Assembly (NCBI GenBank): GCA_001600635.1
Contig: BCKL01000014.1
Span: forward strand, 448,202 to 512,201
Source of the DNA: Leucosporidium creatinivorum
Taxonomy: Eukaryota; Basidiomycota; Microbotryomycetes; Leucosporidiales; Leucosporidiaceae
Length of the DNA stretch: 64,000 bases
Direction of reading: 5' to 3'
The notes beneath the pieces are model-generated. The model did not search any database, was not told the DNA's origin, and worked only from the letters and a program-made list of their open reading frames with translations. Shown in pieces: positions 35,049 to 46,033 of this stretch; position 1 is the first letter of the stretch, and each line of letters begins with the position of its first letter. The position numbers and the translations under genes were made by a program.

Positions 35049-36517
35049 ATGGAGTTCGACGACGCGACCGACTCGCTTTCCGCGCTCATGGACGACTCGG
35101 AGGGCGCCGAAGGAGGTGCGTAGCTACTCTCTGCTAATGAACAGCACCGCTGACTCCCTCCCTGCTAGATCCAACGCCTTACGCTCTCACAACGACGGCT
35201 CCCGGCGGTCAACGCTTGCCCCTCCTGCCGGACGACATCCTGGCTCTCATCTTCGCACCAAAACACTTCGACAAAGTTGTGGAGTGTGTGGGCATCTCTG
35301 CTACCTGTCGCGCGTTCTACCCATACGGTCAAAGGTGAGCTCGGCGATGGTGTTGAGCGGGCGAGCTGCTCCTTCGCGCCGGTCGCTGACTGAGAACCTA
35401 CATCATTCTCGTCTCCCCTATCCTACCCCTCTCGACTCGCACCTACGTCGAACACAGGCTGATCTGGGGACTGAAGGGACTGAGGGTCACTCTCGGCTCG
35501 GCGCTCCTCCAACTCCAGCTGGAAGCCTTCTTCGACCAATCTCGCATGCGCCCACTCGTCAAGTATCTCCGTATATGGCTGGACAATACGGCGTCGTCAG
35601 ATGCCGGTCGCAGCCAGCGAGGGCAGGACATGCTTGCCACGATGGCCGATCTCGCGCATCGCCTTCCTCATCTCGAAACGCTTCGTCTCGATGGGCCGGA
35701 GAACGCCCAACCAAGCCTCGAGGACATCCTCGACCAATCCTTCGAATTCCCCACCCTCACAGGACTCGAGCTCGGCCGATGGAACGGCGCTGGCGCCCCT
35801 GCAGGGCGGAGACTGCCCAGCTCCCTCTCGACCGTATATCGAGCTTTCCACACCTGGCCTACCCTCATATCCCTCGATCTCGACATCCCGTTACTCCTCG
35901 ACAGTCGAATGCCGCCGATAGCTCCGCTCACCTTACATCATCTCGGCTTCGGCGCCGACTTCGACATACCCTTCGATGTCATCAACCGTCTTCTCTCGGC
36001 GACGAAACCTCACCTCACTTCGCTCACGTTCATCGGCCGTGACGAAATCTTATTGGATGTCTTCGGGCGTCTTGAAGAGCCCGGCTGGAGCCTGAAACAC
36101 CTCCACCTCGGCGCAAAGCAACCCTCGACGCTCTTCAATCTTGGCGCAGGACCATCAGCGCCTACCGACGACCTCCTCGAGCGCTTTACACGCCTGCTTG
36201 CTTTCCAAAGCTGCCTCGAAAAGCTCTGCATCGGGGCCAACAATCGACCCTACGACGACCGCCCGCTCCCCATCGCCGAGAGGTCGTTTTGGGGCCACCA
36301 GCTCGACGTGGCAGAGTTCTGGGATGCGCTACCACTCTCGACGAGGTTTCTCAAGATCAACGGTGTGGTTGGAAGACGATCAAAGGGCGTGATGGACTAT
36401 TTGGCGAGGCCGCTGGGGAAGAGGGCTCGGCTTGAGATGCTCGGGTTCTACGCGAGTGAGGGGAGGGCGGTAGGGATGAGATGCGAGGAGCTGGGGATCA
36501 CCTTCCGTGAGCCTTAG
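35049..36517 (+). CDS. F-box/LRR-type protein (second of three)
   Basis: Three exons: acidic MEFDDATDSLSALMDDSEGA, then LPLLPDDILALIFAP...ISATCRAFYPYGQR, which fits an F-box helix set, then a long exon of irregular Leu-rich repeats (LPHLETLRLDG, FPTLTGLELGRW, WPTLISLDLDIPLL, LTLHHLGFGADFDIP, PHLTSLTFIG, SLKHLHLGAK, SCLEKLCIGA, STRFLKINGV). About 440 residues, ending GITFREP. Probably an SCF adaptor with an unknown target. It lies head to head with the BAT gene. Intron 2 carries GTGAGCTCGGCGATGG at its donor. Confidence 0.8.
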
Positions 36518-36876
36518 CCTAGAGCCACCCTCGTGTTATCGCTGACATGTCCTCTCCTCCCCAGACCTCGAGGAGAAGTGAACGGCCGCCTCGCCGGGAA
36601 GTGCGCGCTCCGAGGCCAGCTCCGTACAGGCATCTTCGACGGCACAGATGTTGGTCAGCTTTCCGCGGCAATGGATCGAGCTTTCCCCTTCGTCTCCAGT
36701 CGACCGAACCTCGTCGATCAGCGAGACCGAACCCCTCGGTGTCAAGCTCGGCCTGAGCTGCTTGGTCGACGTCTCGACCTGGGGTTGTCTTGAGCGTTTT
36801 CTCTTCCTCTCTCTCCTCGTCCATTCGCATCGTCTGCTTTCTCTTTGCTACCTTCATCAACATCACCACTTCAACG
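36518..36876. other. Spacer upstream of a four-helix gene
   Basis: 359 bp of promoter/leader without a gene-like frame. Confidence 0.5.
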
Positions 36877-37603
36877 ATGCCTGCGCACAAGATCGTGAGT
36901 TTCGTCGCTCGCCCCCCTTCCTCCCCTCCTCGACTGCTTCAACGCGGCTGGGCGCGTCTTCGGATGACGATGAAGCTGACTTATCTACACTTTTCCCTCC
37001 TTCCCCCTCCTCTATATCATCAGAACCTCACCTTCTTCCTTCCCCTGCTCGCCATCGTGTGGTGCTTGTCCGTCGCCGGCATGGGAATCGGCGGTGCTCT
37101 CTGCGCTTACTACGGGGTGAATTATATCCCTTTTCTCTCCCTCTCGCTCGAGCTAACCTTCCTCGTCTCGCAGAGCGGCTTCCCTAGCGGCGAGCTCGGC
37201 GGAACCGTCCGTCAGATCGTCTTCGCCCACACCTGGCTCACCCTCTTCGGCATCGTCTTCGCTGTCGGCAATATTGTAGCACCCAACCATAGTCTCTTCG
37301 GCCTCGCTCCCAACTTTGGGGTCTTCTTCCTCGGCTTCCTTCAAGTCCTCGTCGGCGCTGGTGCCCTCCACTCTGCGCTCTCCAACGTCGGATGTGATGC
37401 TACTGCCAAGTGCACGCTGTTCCGTGCTCTTGAGGGAGTCACCTGGGCTGGCTGGTGAGTCGTGTTGGTTCGAAGGATTGAGAGCCGAGCTGACCTTTCG
37501 GTTTCGCAGCTGGGTGCTCTTCTTCGCGCTCTTCCCCCTCGCCGCCGCCGCCCTCAAGTCCAAGCCCGAGGAGAAGAAGCACAAGGAGGTCGAGCACTTC
37601 TAA
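36877..37603 (+). CDS. Four-helix (tetraspan) membrane protein, diverged paralogue
   Basis: Four exons: MPAHKI; NLTFFLPLLAIVWCLSVAGM (helix 1); SGFPSGELGGTVRQIVFAHT, then LTLFGIVFAVGNIVAP (helix 2), NFGVFFLGFLQVLVGAGAL (helix 3), CTLFRALEGVTWAG; CWVLFFALFPLAAAALKS (helix 4) and a Lys/Glu-rich tail (KPEEKKHKEVEHF). About 180 residues. The LEGVTW signature before helix 4 and the split codon after it are shared with the other three members. It lies just left of the duplicated member at 37880. Function unknown. Confidence 0.82.
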
Positions 37604-37784
37604 GCTCCTGTAGAGCTGGAGGCTCGTGAGGATGAGGAGGAGGAGGAACGGCGAGGTCGGCATGAGGGGCGAGCGCCGAGGCAGAAGACTTCCGCTTGGA
37701 AGCTAGAGGGGCAGACTGCTACCCAGTACATACATATAGATCATCTAATCGAGTGTGTCTGCCCCTCTACATCTCGTCAGGAAG

Positions 37785-38860
37785 GTGAGAGTTGACGGTG
37801 CGAGGCGAAGGACTTGGGCGAGCGAGCTGCCGACTTGCTCTTGGACTCCAACCACATCGTCGACCGTCTCGACTCGACAATGATGCGCTCGCCTGTGGTA
37901 TGTAGAAGCTACTAAAGTACCTCTAAAGCCCGCTGACACCTCTCTGCTGCCTTACAGACCCTCACGCCGCTCTACAAGGGCATCCTCGCCGTGACACTCG
38001 CCTTCAGCATCGCGGGTGAGCAAGCGAGACGCTCCAGAGCTCGGAGAGCAGTGCTGAAACTCTATCCAAACAGTATTCGGTCTCGCTGGCTCCCTTCTGC
38101 ATCACTACGGCTCTCACATGCCCGGCGACGCTCTCCATCAAGTGACGATTCAAACTCTGTTCTCGATGGCCTGGTCGACGCTCTTCGGCGGTGAGTGAGC
38201 AGAGTGAGTGGAGAGAGCGTGGAGAAGGGCTCACCCTCTACGACCCACAGCGATCTGTCTCGTCGGCATCTTCTCTTCTCCTCGCTGGCTCGGTTCGCTG
38301 CTCGGCCACTGGACCGTCTTCTTCCTCGCCTTCGTGGGTCTGAAGCTCCTCTATCCTTCCCTCAAAGCCCTAGCTGACTAGTCTACCCCACCACAGCTCC
38401 AACTCCTCGTCGCCTCGGGCACTCTCGTCGTCGAACTCGCGAAGGTCACCTGCTCGGCGAGTCGCTGCGCCTCCCTCGGCCCCGGCTGGTGCATCCAGGA
38501 TCGCTGCAACACCTTCTACGGTCTCGAAGGGGTCACCTGGGTCGTCACGTACGTCCCTCGTCTCCTCTCTCTCACAGAAAGCTGACCTCGGCGCTTCCTT
38601 CGCAACTGGCTTACTTTCGCCCTTCTCGCTCTCATCGCTACGGAGGTCATGTCGCGCGATTCGAGACGCCGCAAGGATGACAAGAGCTTGAAGTGGGTGA
38701 TGAGCAGGGGGATGCTGAGCCCTGTGAGGTCGAGGGCGTCGTTTGAGCAGCAGGACAGCGCCGGGAGTGGAGGGAGCAGCGAGGAGGCGGCCAACAACGG
38801 CAAGCTGGGTAATGGGTCGAAGGGTGGGTGTGCTTCGGTATGAGTTGGAGAGGTAGCTTA
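37785..38860 (+). repeat. Segmental duplication II, right arm
   Basis: Inverted copy of about 11660-12730. Coding, intron and about 100 bp of 5' flank are nearly identical. Confidence 0.9.
37880..38843 (+). pseudogene. Four-helix membrane protein, copy 2, with lost last splice acceptor
   Basis: Near-identical duplicate of 11674-12632 in opposite orientation (start M-MRSPV at 37880/37883). Exons for helices 1-3 and the Cys-rich loop are intact with good sites. At the last intron the acceptor reads TTCGCAA before CTGGCTTACTTTCGCC, where copy 1 has TTTCGCAG, so the canonical AG is gone. If the intron is kept, reading runs into a TGA within about 12 codons, removing the last helix and the tail. 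A downstream AG could be used but would delete most of the helix. The tail sequence itself is still open to 38843. It is either a recent pseudogene, a truncated isoform or a sequencing error. Confidence 0.65.
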
Positions 38861-39183
38861 GCGTGCTTCCGACAGTGTCGATGTAGGACGGTGCACCGCA
38901 GCGCTGGTGCTCCCCCGCCCAACTCGAGCGCCGAGTCGAGCGACGGAGAGGCTCCTTCATCGCCGAGTCCTTCTCGTAGGGTCGCGAAGAGAGCACAGAT
39001 TACAAATTCAAACTGGTTACCTCAACCACTCTAATCAAGCCAGCTCAAGTCCTGCTCGTCGAGTCGTCTTTTGGTTTCATAGAGCCTGCTCAGCGGTCGA
39101 GGGATCAATCAGCATTCATTGTGGCTGAGTGGCTGAGAGATCCGCACGAGAGGCGAAGACTCACACGTGGCTTCATCCATATC
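38844..39183. other. Convergent spacer
   Basis: Between four-helix copy 2 (+) and small-family copy 2 (-). Faint similarity to sequence downstream of copy 1 (GTAGCTTAGC). No gene. Confidence 0.5.
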
Positions 39184-39950
39184 CTACTGCTCCTCCTCCT
39201 CATCCTCCTCCTCGTCGTCCTTCTCGACCAGCTCCACTCTCGCAACCCCGGTCCACTTCTGCTTGACCTTCTCCAGCAGGACAATTGCCTCCATCTCAAT
39301 ATCCGTCTCGCCGTCGATACTCTTGAGCACTCCGTCGTCCCTCATCTCTAGATTAAAGTACTGGGCGCTCTTCTTGCTGAGCTTCTCGGCGGCCTGAGCC
39401 GACGGCGCCTTGACGAGCTGGAGGGAGGGGAACGCCTTCTCCTCCGTCAAAGGTTGAACCAAAGACTTGAGCTTTGTCTTGAGAAGCTTGGTGAGGGTTT
39501 TGAGACTTTGGTCGGCCTCCAGAGCGACGAGGAGCGTTTTGGCCTCCGGCTTGGATTCCGGATCGCCGAGCCCGAGGCTGGTGAAATCGAGGATGGGAGC
39601 AGGCGCGGGGAGCTCTTGGGCGAGAGGGTCACCGGACATATTCATCATGATGCTGGTGCTCATTGGTCCACACCTCACGAAAGCGATGACGGACTCCTTC
39701 TGACGCCAAAGGACGACCGCCTCGTCGACGGCGGCGGTGAGCTCGTCGAGGGAAGCCGAGGTAGTGATGTCGGAGAAGAGGTGGATGAAAGGCGTGCACG
39801 CCTTGGCCCCGTGAGCGGTGACTTTGGCGGCGAGGGCAGTGACGGGCGAATCGGCGACGCTGAAGGCGACGGCGTAGGTGTGAGGAGCTGTAGAGTGGTG
39901 TAGGGGGTCAGTGTTACTCTGCTGTACGCTGTAAAGCTCTACCCACCCAT
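39184..39950 (-). CDS. Small acidic-tailed family protein, copy 2
   Basis: Same plan as copy 1: ATGG, a short intron, then APHTYAVAFSVADSPVTALA, PFIHLFSDITTSASLDEL and WRQKES; then a region unlike copy 1 (CGPMSTSIMMNMSGDPLAQ); then AFPSLQLVKAPSAQAAEKL, a final strand IVLLEKVKQKWTGVARVEL and a Glu-rich tail. About 235 residues. The 5' flank and first 55 or so codons are nearly the same as copy 1, and the remainder is only moderately similar. The position equivalent to a second catalytic His of 2H enzymes is Gln here. Lies tail to tail with the four-helix copy 2. Confidence 0.8.
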
Positions 39951-40203
39951 TCCGAATGAACGACGTGTGCTAAGCAAGTTGTGGCGGGAGAAGAAGAGAG
40001 GACCCGAGGACTTGCAATCAGAAGCGACGTCGAGCTCCTTTCCCGCAGCGTCGACGCATCGAGCAGGTAGGGGTACAGGATGTAGTAGAACAGCAGGTTT
40101 ACGCTTCTGGAGTAATCTGGCCAGAATACTAACGACCAAGGGATGTCAGCACAGGCCGAAGAGCCAGCCGAAGCGCCGAGCTCGTTCGGCGTTGTCTTTT
40201 CCT
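39790..40203 (-). repeat. Segmental duplication III, right arm (high-identity part)
   Basis: Inverted copy of about 5505-5920, including the promoter region with a CTCGGCGC word and a TACTCCAGAAGCG stretch. Confidence 0.8.
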
Positions 40204-40391
40204 CTCGTTCGGCGGAGCTGCTGCACGCTCGTGCCAGCCCGCCTCCTGGTGTTGTATCGAAAGGAAAGCCTCCCAGTGCGTCAACCCCGCTACAAAGTCG
40301 CTATTCGGCGCCCTCAAGCTCGGCGATGAGTGCTCCTGCTTCAAAGGAGAATGTCAGCTGCCGGCAAGATCAGAGAACGAGAGAGCTCACG
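40204..40391. other. Spacer between small-family copies 2 and 3
   Basis: Remaining upstream region of copy 2 and 3' region of copy 3. No gene. Confidence 0.4.
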
Positions 40392-41194
40392 TCATCCCGA
40401 CATCATAACCCTGGTCACCTGCCTCCACCTCTCCTGCACCCTCTCCAACACGACCAGATCCTTGAAGCCGAGCTTGGCGACACCACAGACCTCGGTCACC
40501 TCCTTCCCATCGACCTCGGTCTTGACAACGGCGCCCTTATCCACCATCATCTTGAGCACCCTCTCCGCCTCCTCCTTGCTAAGCAGCTTGACCAGCTCAA
40601 GATGACCGCAATCATTGCCCCCTCCAATCGAGCCGAAGAGAGCGGCGACGAGGTCCTTGGGGCGCTCTCCGCACCTCGAGTCGAGCTCCTTGCGAAGGTT
40701 TTGGAACCACTCGCCGAGAGGACGATACATGCCGAGGGTGATGCTCGTGCCGAAGCGCTCGCTCTGCTTCTCCTGCGCTTCGAAGAGGGGGTGGTCGGCC
40801 TCGACGTCGGCGATGGTGAGGTGGTGGATCTCGGGCAGGGTGAAGTGCTCGTCGTAGGCGGGGTTGACCACCTGAGTGAGAAGAGCGTCGCCCGAGGGCA
40901 ACACAGCGAGCTCCGACTTCGACTGCTCCATGTGACGAACGACCTCGCGCTCGCGCGCGAGGCCTTTGTGGATATGGGGGAGTAGCTCGGCGAGAGGAAG
41001 AGACGGCTTGACGTCCAGGAGGAAGAGCACGGGGAAAGGGAAAGTCGACGAGGCTTGTCTTCCTAGCTCGACGGCGAGATCTCGAACGGGCGAAGGCAAC
41101 GGAGCGAGAGCGAGGGCGTAGGTGGGAGTAGCTGTGGAGTGGTAAAGACAGTCAGCGATACTCTGCTGTACATCGTAGGGCTTGACTCACCCAT
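40392..41194 (-). CDS. Small family protein, copy 3 (most diverged)
   Basis: Same ATGG|intron start, intron carrying the shared words TACAGCAGAGTA and CACTCCACAG. About 245 residues: TYALALAPLPSPVRDLAVEL, PFPVLFLLDVKPSLPLAELL, PEIHHLTIADVEADHPLFEA, GTSITLGMYRPLGEWFQNL, NDCGHLELVKLLSKEEAERV, KLGFKDLVVLERVQERWRQV. No acidic tail. The GHLEL motif sits where cyclic phosphodiesterases carry their second HxS/T, and the last strand L-V-V-L-E-x4-W-x-x-V fits their C-terminal strand. The first His position is not kept. This is the copy that suggested the 2H-like fold to me; a fold search would be decisive. Confidence 0.78.
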
Positions 41195-41497
41195 TCTCGA
41201 AGAGAGACGTTCGTTGAGCGAGTTGTGGAAGAAGGGCAAGAGAGAAGGGCTCGATCTCGGCGACAGGAAGCTGCGCTCGTCGAATAGGTGAAGGCTCAAG
41301 GTTCAGCAGGGCACAGCTCGTATAGGTCCAGAAGCTTCTTGTTACTCTGGACCCCCCTCAGGCGATAAACGCCCGACTCAGCTCACGAGCCATCGCCGAA
41401 GCAGGTCCCCGCCGTTCTCGCCGACTTTGAGCGAGCTGCAAGCTTCTCTCATACATCGAAGACGAGCCTACTAGCTAGTTCCCACCTATCGAATTAC
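41195..41497. other. Spacer
   Basis: About 300 bp: promoter of small-family copy 3 and 3'UTR of the GET2-like gene. No gene. Confidence 0.45.
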
Positions 41498-42757
41498 CTA
41501 AAGCTCCCCCTGCACCTTCCCCCAAGCCTCACTCCCCGCCTCTACCACCGATTCCAGCACGCCGAGCTCTCCTCCCGTCTTCCACCTTCCGACCGTGACG
41601 GCCACGCCGATGCAGAAGATGAGGACTCCGACGTCGGTGAGGAGAATAGAAACGAGGTCGAGGTAGCGCACGCCGGTCGAGATGGCGAGGGCGATCTGAG
41701 GGGAGAATTGAGAGACGATGGGCAGAATGGAGGAGAGAATGCCGGGGGGAGTGGGTTGGCTCTGTGGAAAAGGAGGTAAGTACTGTGTCACGAGAGCCGA
41801 GCCAAGATACACCTACCCTGGTGAGGAAGAGGCGAGTAGTCTGCAGGACGAGCTCGAGACTGACGAAGAGCCAAAGGAGAGGCTGCGAAGGACGCTAAAG
41901 GTCAGCGGCGTGACAGTGAGAGACCGTAGCAATACAAGACTCACCACTTCGGACAATCCGATGCCAGCAGCCTTTCCTACAGCTCCCAACGCCTCGACGG
42001 GCCTCCTCGAAGCGAGCGCTCCCCACGACCTCCAATCGACATTTCCGCCGAGTCCCATCCATCCGTACGTGCCCAACTTCCTCGTCGGCTCCATCCATCC
42101 TACAGCGTAGACGGCCAGAGCGACCATGGTCACGAAATGAATGAGGGGGAAGATGCGGTCGAGGAAGGTCTTGGGCTTTGGTGGGAAGGGCGAAGTAGGG
42201 GGACCGCCGAAGGGGCTCATGCCGGCTCCTGTAGCTCCTGGTACACCGCCCATGCCGCCGAACATGCCGCCCATTCCTCCCGGTGCTCCTCCAGCTGCTC
42301 CTCCCGTCATCTGAGCCAGCATCTGGGCGAACATGTCGTCTCCTCCAGGTGCTCCCGCTCCTCCTCCCATACCAGGGAACCCTCCTCCTTCTGCTCCCGC
42401 TCCTCCAAATGCGAAGGGCGACATGGCCTGCTGCTGCCGTTGCGAGATGGAAGGGATGGAAGCGAGGTCCACTTCTGCTGGATCGTCGTCGTCCTCTGCA
42501 GCGAGGCTTTTGGGTACAGGTGGAGTAGTAGGAGCAGATGGTCGAGGAGTGATACCAATGGCAGCTGTAGGACGACAACGAGTGAGCTGAGACGAGCGCG
42601 AGCAGAGAGAAGCGTGGTCGAGCTCACCGTCTGTAGGAATACGGCCGGCGGGTGCTGCACCAGTGATCTTGGCCAATCGTTCTTGCGATTTGGCGAGTAG
42701 CTTGGCTTGACGAGCGGCTTGGGCGGCCTTGCGAGCGGCTTCCTTGTCTTCGGACAT
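41498..42757 (-). CDS. GET2: GET2-like ER receptor subunit for tail-anchored proteins
   Basis: The cytosolic N-terminus has the basic Get3-binding helix typical of Get2/CAML (EAARKAAQAARQAKLLAKSQ, then ERLAKITG). Then comes a Ser/Pro linker, an unusual Gly/Met-rich stretch (GGMGGMFGGMGG and similar, about 60 residues), and three hydrophobic segments near the C-terminus (IFPLIHFVTMVALAVYAVGW; LLWLFVSLELVLQ; LDLVSILLTDVGVLIFCIGV). About 340 residues in four exons, ending KVQGEL. Get2 forms with Get1 the ER receptor for Get3. The gene directly upstream on the same strand is GET3, about 380 bp away, which supports the call. Confidence 0.8.
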
Positions 42758-43140
42758 CGTGGTGGGTGGAAGAGAGGCGAGAGGGCGCTTTCGGTCGGAG
42801 ATGGTGGCCTCAACATCAATTCTGAGGGAGCTCTCAGGAGGCTGCAGAGATACAGAGAGATCGAAGAAGCTTGCTCGAGCGGTCACTGTGCACGTTGACG
42901 GTCTTGCTCTACTCGCAAGACCGCCGAGAAGGGTACGAACGACAAAAGCGAGCGGGCGTGTATTGCAAACAGTTTAGGGCTTGGAAGGGCTGTAGGGGTG
43001 GATGAGCATCTCGGAGAACCTGGGCGTCGAGATAGCGAGTCGTCAGCAAACGTTCGACAGCGAGCTCGGCGCAGGCAAGGTTCGCCGAAGACGAGCTCAG
43101 GCTCTGCTCCCCTCAACATCCCCTCAACAGCGACTCAGAC
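42758..43140. other. Spacer between GET3 and GET2
   Basis: 383 bp: GET3 3'UTR and GET2 promoter. A frame on the minus strand is not supported. Confidence 0.45.
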
Positions 43141-44659
43141 TCACTTCTTGAGAGCATCGGGACCGCGAACCTCCTCGGAGAGCAACGGCATCTTGACAAT
43201 GTGGAAGTCCTGCGAGCGGAGAGGACCGAGAAGGATCAGCCTCCGTACTCATCTCTTGGGTCGGACTGCACCACTCACCTCTCCATACAAATCGTAAGCC
43301 TCTTTGAGGTACCTCTGCTGCTGCGACCACCTGACCTTGCAGTGCTTGCAGTTGGTGTCTGCGAGTGAGGAGGGGGGTGAGCCTGCGCCGAGCTGAGGAG
43401 AAGCGAAGGGCGACTTACCGGAATCAGGGAATAGAAGCTGGTTGACACAGATACAGTGGACGTCGATCTCGTAGGTGGTGAGCTCTTGAATGAGGCGCTC
43501 GGTCTCGTAGAGGGAGAGGAACTCGGAGACTGGAGGTGGGGGAGGAACGGTCAGCGAGCTTGAGGGCGGCGAAGAGTCGGCGAGGGGCAGCTCACTCATG
43601 ACGGGGATGAAGGTGGTGAGATCGGGGTTTTTGAACTGGGTGTTGACCTCGGTAACGACGGCCCGCATGCTCTCCAGCTTCTCGAACATCTCCGAGGTGT
43701 TGACTCCTCCTCCCATCATCGAGCTGACCTGTTGGCGGTACGAATAGAGGGTCAGCAGCCATCTCGGAGTACTATTGGCGACTGCAGAAGACCCACCTGG
43801 TTCAGCATCGGCCCGAAACGACCAGAGAGGGTGCTCAGCTTGCTGAGCGCCTTCTCGAGCACAGTTGGGAACGACAGGAAGCGGAGGGTGTGTCCCGTGG
43901 GAGCGGTATCGAAGACGATGACGGAGAACTGCATCGACTTGACGTGCCTATGGAGCAGCTCCTGGTCAGCTCAAGCTCGGCGAAGGAGCTGAAGCGAGCT
44001 GGACGTACTTCATGACCTCGGCGAAGCCCATCGCCTCGTCGATACCGGGGATAGCGAAAGCCAAATCCTGCATCATTCCTCCCATTCCTCCTGCATCCGA
44101 ATCAGCTGTACACGTCAACAGAATGCGATCAGCTTTCACCCCACACCCCTCGTTCTCGTCGCTGAACTCACCTCCCTCGACCATATCCTGCATCGACGCG
44201 CTAGGGTCAATCTCCATGGCACTCAGGTTGGTAAAACCATTGACTTTCGTAGCCTCCTTGCCGAACTTTTGGGAGAAGGCGTCGGAGAGGTTGTGCGCTG
44301 GGTCCGTCGAGCTGTTGGGCGGGTCGGCGTCAGCTGGGAGAGCAGTGGTAGGCTGAGAGTGGCGTACATGAGCAGTACAGACTCGCGGACCTTGGCCAGC
44401 TGGATGGCAAGCGAGCACGAGGTCGTAGTCTTGCCGACTCCACCTGTTTGACGAGGGATCAGCTGTAGCTCAGCGATTAGGACCTCTGAGCTCACCCTTT
44501 CCACCCACGAAGATCCACCTGTGAGTAAAGGTCAGCTAAGATCGTGTATGTAGTGCAATGGACGAACTTGAGCGACTCCTGGTCCAAAATCGACTGCAGT
44601 GAGGGTGCCATTGATTCGCCCTCCGGCTCGGCGCAGATGTAGACTTGCTGCTCAGACAT
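43141..44659 (-). CDS. GET3: GET3 / ASNA1 ATPase
   Basis: Homodimeric ATPase that carries tail-anchored membrane proteins to the ER. Motifs: [20 protein letters not shown] (deviant Walker A), [18 protein letters not shown] (switch I), a Met/Gly-containing helical insert ([16 protein letters not shown]), [19 protein letters not shown] (switch II), [28 protein letters not shown] (CxxC zinc site at the dimer interface), and [20 protein letters not shown]. Start ATG 44659 fits the family length (about 330 residues; usual 315-355). Nine or so short introns. It neighbours the GET2-like gene in the same direction. Confidence 0.95.
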
Positions 44660-44997
44660 GACTTCCAATGGCAGGATTTCGAGATACGAGCGTGTAGGTG
44701 AGAAGAAGCGCGCGAGAGATTGAGCAGGAAGCCAAGCAGCGCGGTCGCAGGCTCGAATCGCGGAGGTGACCCCTGACCGCGGTCGAGCTACGAATCGCTT
44801 GTAAGGACGAATTGGAAGCTTGGAGTACCTCCAGAATCTCTCCGGCACCTCTCTTGACCGTCTCGAGACGACTCAGAACCGCTTGGCTCACACTGCGCCG
44901 AGGCAACGCCGATCTCGTTCAGCAAACTTATCGCTTCCAGCACTACTTCGAAGCTAAGCTAATTCCCTTTTCTCACTTTTGACGCGCCGAGTGCGCC
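44660..44997. other. GET3 upstream region
   Basis: 338 bp between GET3 start and the stop of the next four-helix gene. No gene. Confidence 0.45.
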
Positions 44998-45931
44998 TCA
45001 TACCGTCGCCCTCGCCGCCTGCGCCATCTGACAGTGCTGCGAGTCGGACTGGACGGTAGCCGCTCCCGCTCCCTCGCGCTGCACTCCAGCCGACTCAATG
45101 GGCGTCTGTGTAGCCCCTTCATCTTTCTTGGTAGCCCAGGACCACGCGATGACGAGGAGGAGGAGGAAGGCGAGCCAGCTGTTGCCGAATCACGACCAAG
45201 GATGAGCTTCGGCGATCACTTCTCAGAGCCTAGAGATCGAACGCACCAGACTACCCAAGCGACACCTTCCTGCGAGTGGAAGAGACCGCATCGGACGCGA
45301 ACGCATCGACGACCGAAGGCGTTGCAGCGGATGCGGGAGCACGAATTGTTGGAGAGGGCGACGACGAGCCCCGAGGCTTCGACGAGGGCCATGATCTGTG
45401 AAGTCAGCGGGTAAGCGGTGGTCAGCGGGTGACAAGGAGCAGTCAAAAGAGAAGATCAGCCAGGTAGGGTACCCAGACTATGCCCCAGATGATGGCGTTG
45501 AGGAGGAAGGAGCCGGCGATGAAGGGGACGACGAGCAGGCCGAGGAGGATCGCGGCTGGTGCGGAGGGAGAGCGGGGTCAGCTTCTCTGTATCTACTATC
45601 GACCAACTAAGATACGACCGAGCTCACTAGCAAAGAAGGAAGCGAAGCAGAACGTCGCGAGCAACGCCATTGTCCATTGGCCGAGATGGCCGGCGAAATC
45701 GGAGTGGTAGTGAGCGATGAGCGCCGAGGAGATGCCGACACCTGTTTAGATTAGCTGTATCAGGGAGCTTACGGGAGCAGGAAGAAAAAAGCCAGCTCAC
45801 CCGCGAGCGAGAAGCCCCAGGTCAAAATGAGGAGAGGGACGAAGAGAGGGAGGAACTGGGTGCAGGATGAGGTCAGCCGGTCAGCGTACAGAGATTCTTC
45901 CCCGCACCCTGCTCACCAGTGGCGAGCGCAT
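44998..45931 (-). CDS. Four-helix (tetraspan) membrane protein, third intact member
   Basis: Six exons: MRSPL; FLPLFVPLLILTWGFSLAG; VGISSALIAHYHSDFAGHLG with WTMALLATFCFASFFAT; AILLGLLVVPFIAGSFLLNA; IMALVEASGLVVALSNNSCS, a Cys/Arg-rich loop and QEGVAWVVW; then CWLAFLLLLVIAWSWATKK and a polar tail of about 50 residues. The start MRSP(L/V)|intron is the same as in the duplicated copies, and the QEGVAW motif corresponds to LEGVTW. It faces the small-family gene at 46034 across only 102 bp. Function unknown. Confidence 0.8.
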
Positions 45932-46033
45932 CGTCGAAAGGCGAGAAAGCGGCAAGAGATCAAGAGTCGAGTCGAGTTGCACGAGCTTTCTTTCCCTCCT
46001 TCCTCATCTTAGCTCGCTCGCAGTCTCGTCGGA
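45932..46033. promoter_or_regulatory. Bidirectional promoter, four-helix / small-family gene pair
   Basis: Only 102 bp separate the two divergent start codons, so 5' leaders must be very short and control elements shared. This suggests co-expression. Confidence 0.55.

Noticed and set aside
36877-45931. Naming the four-helix proteins as Sur7 or claudin-like
   Set aside because: Topology is similar but the claudin W-GLW-C-C signature is not visible; only a local family can be supported.
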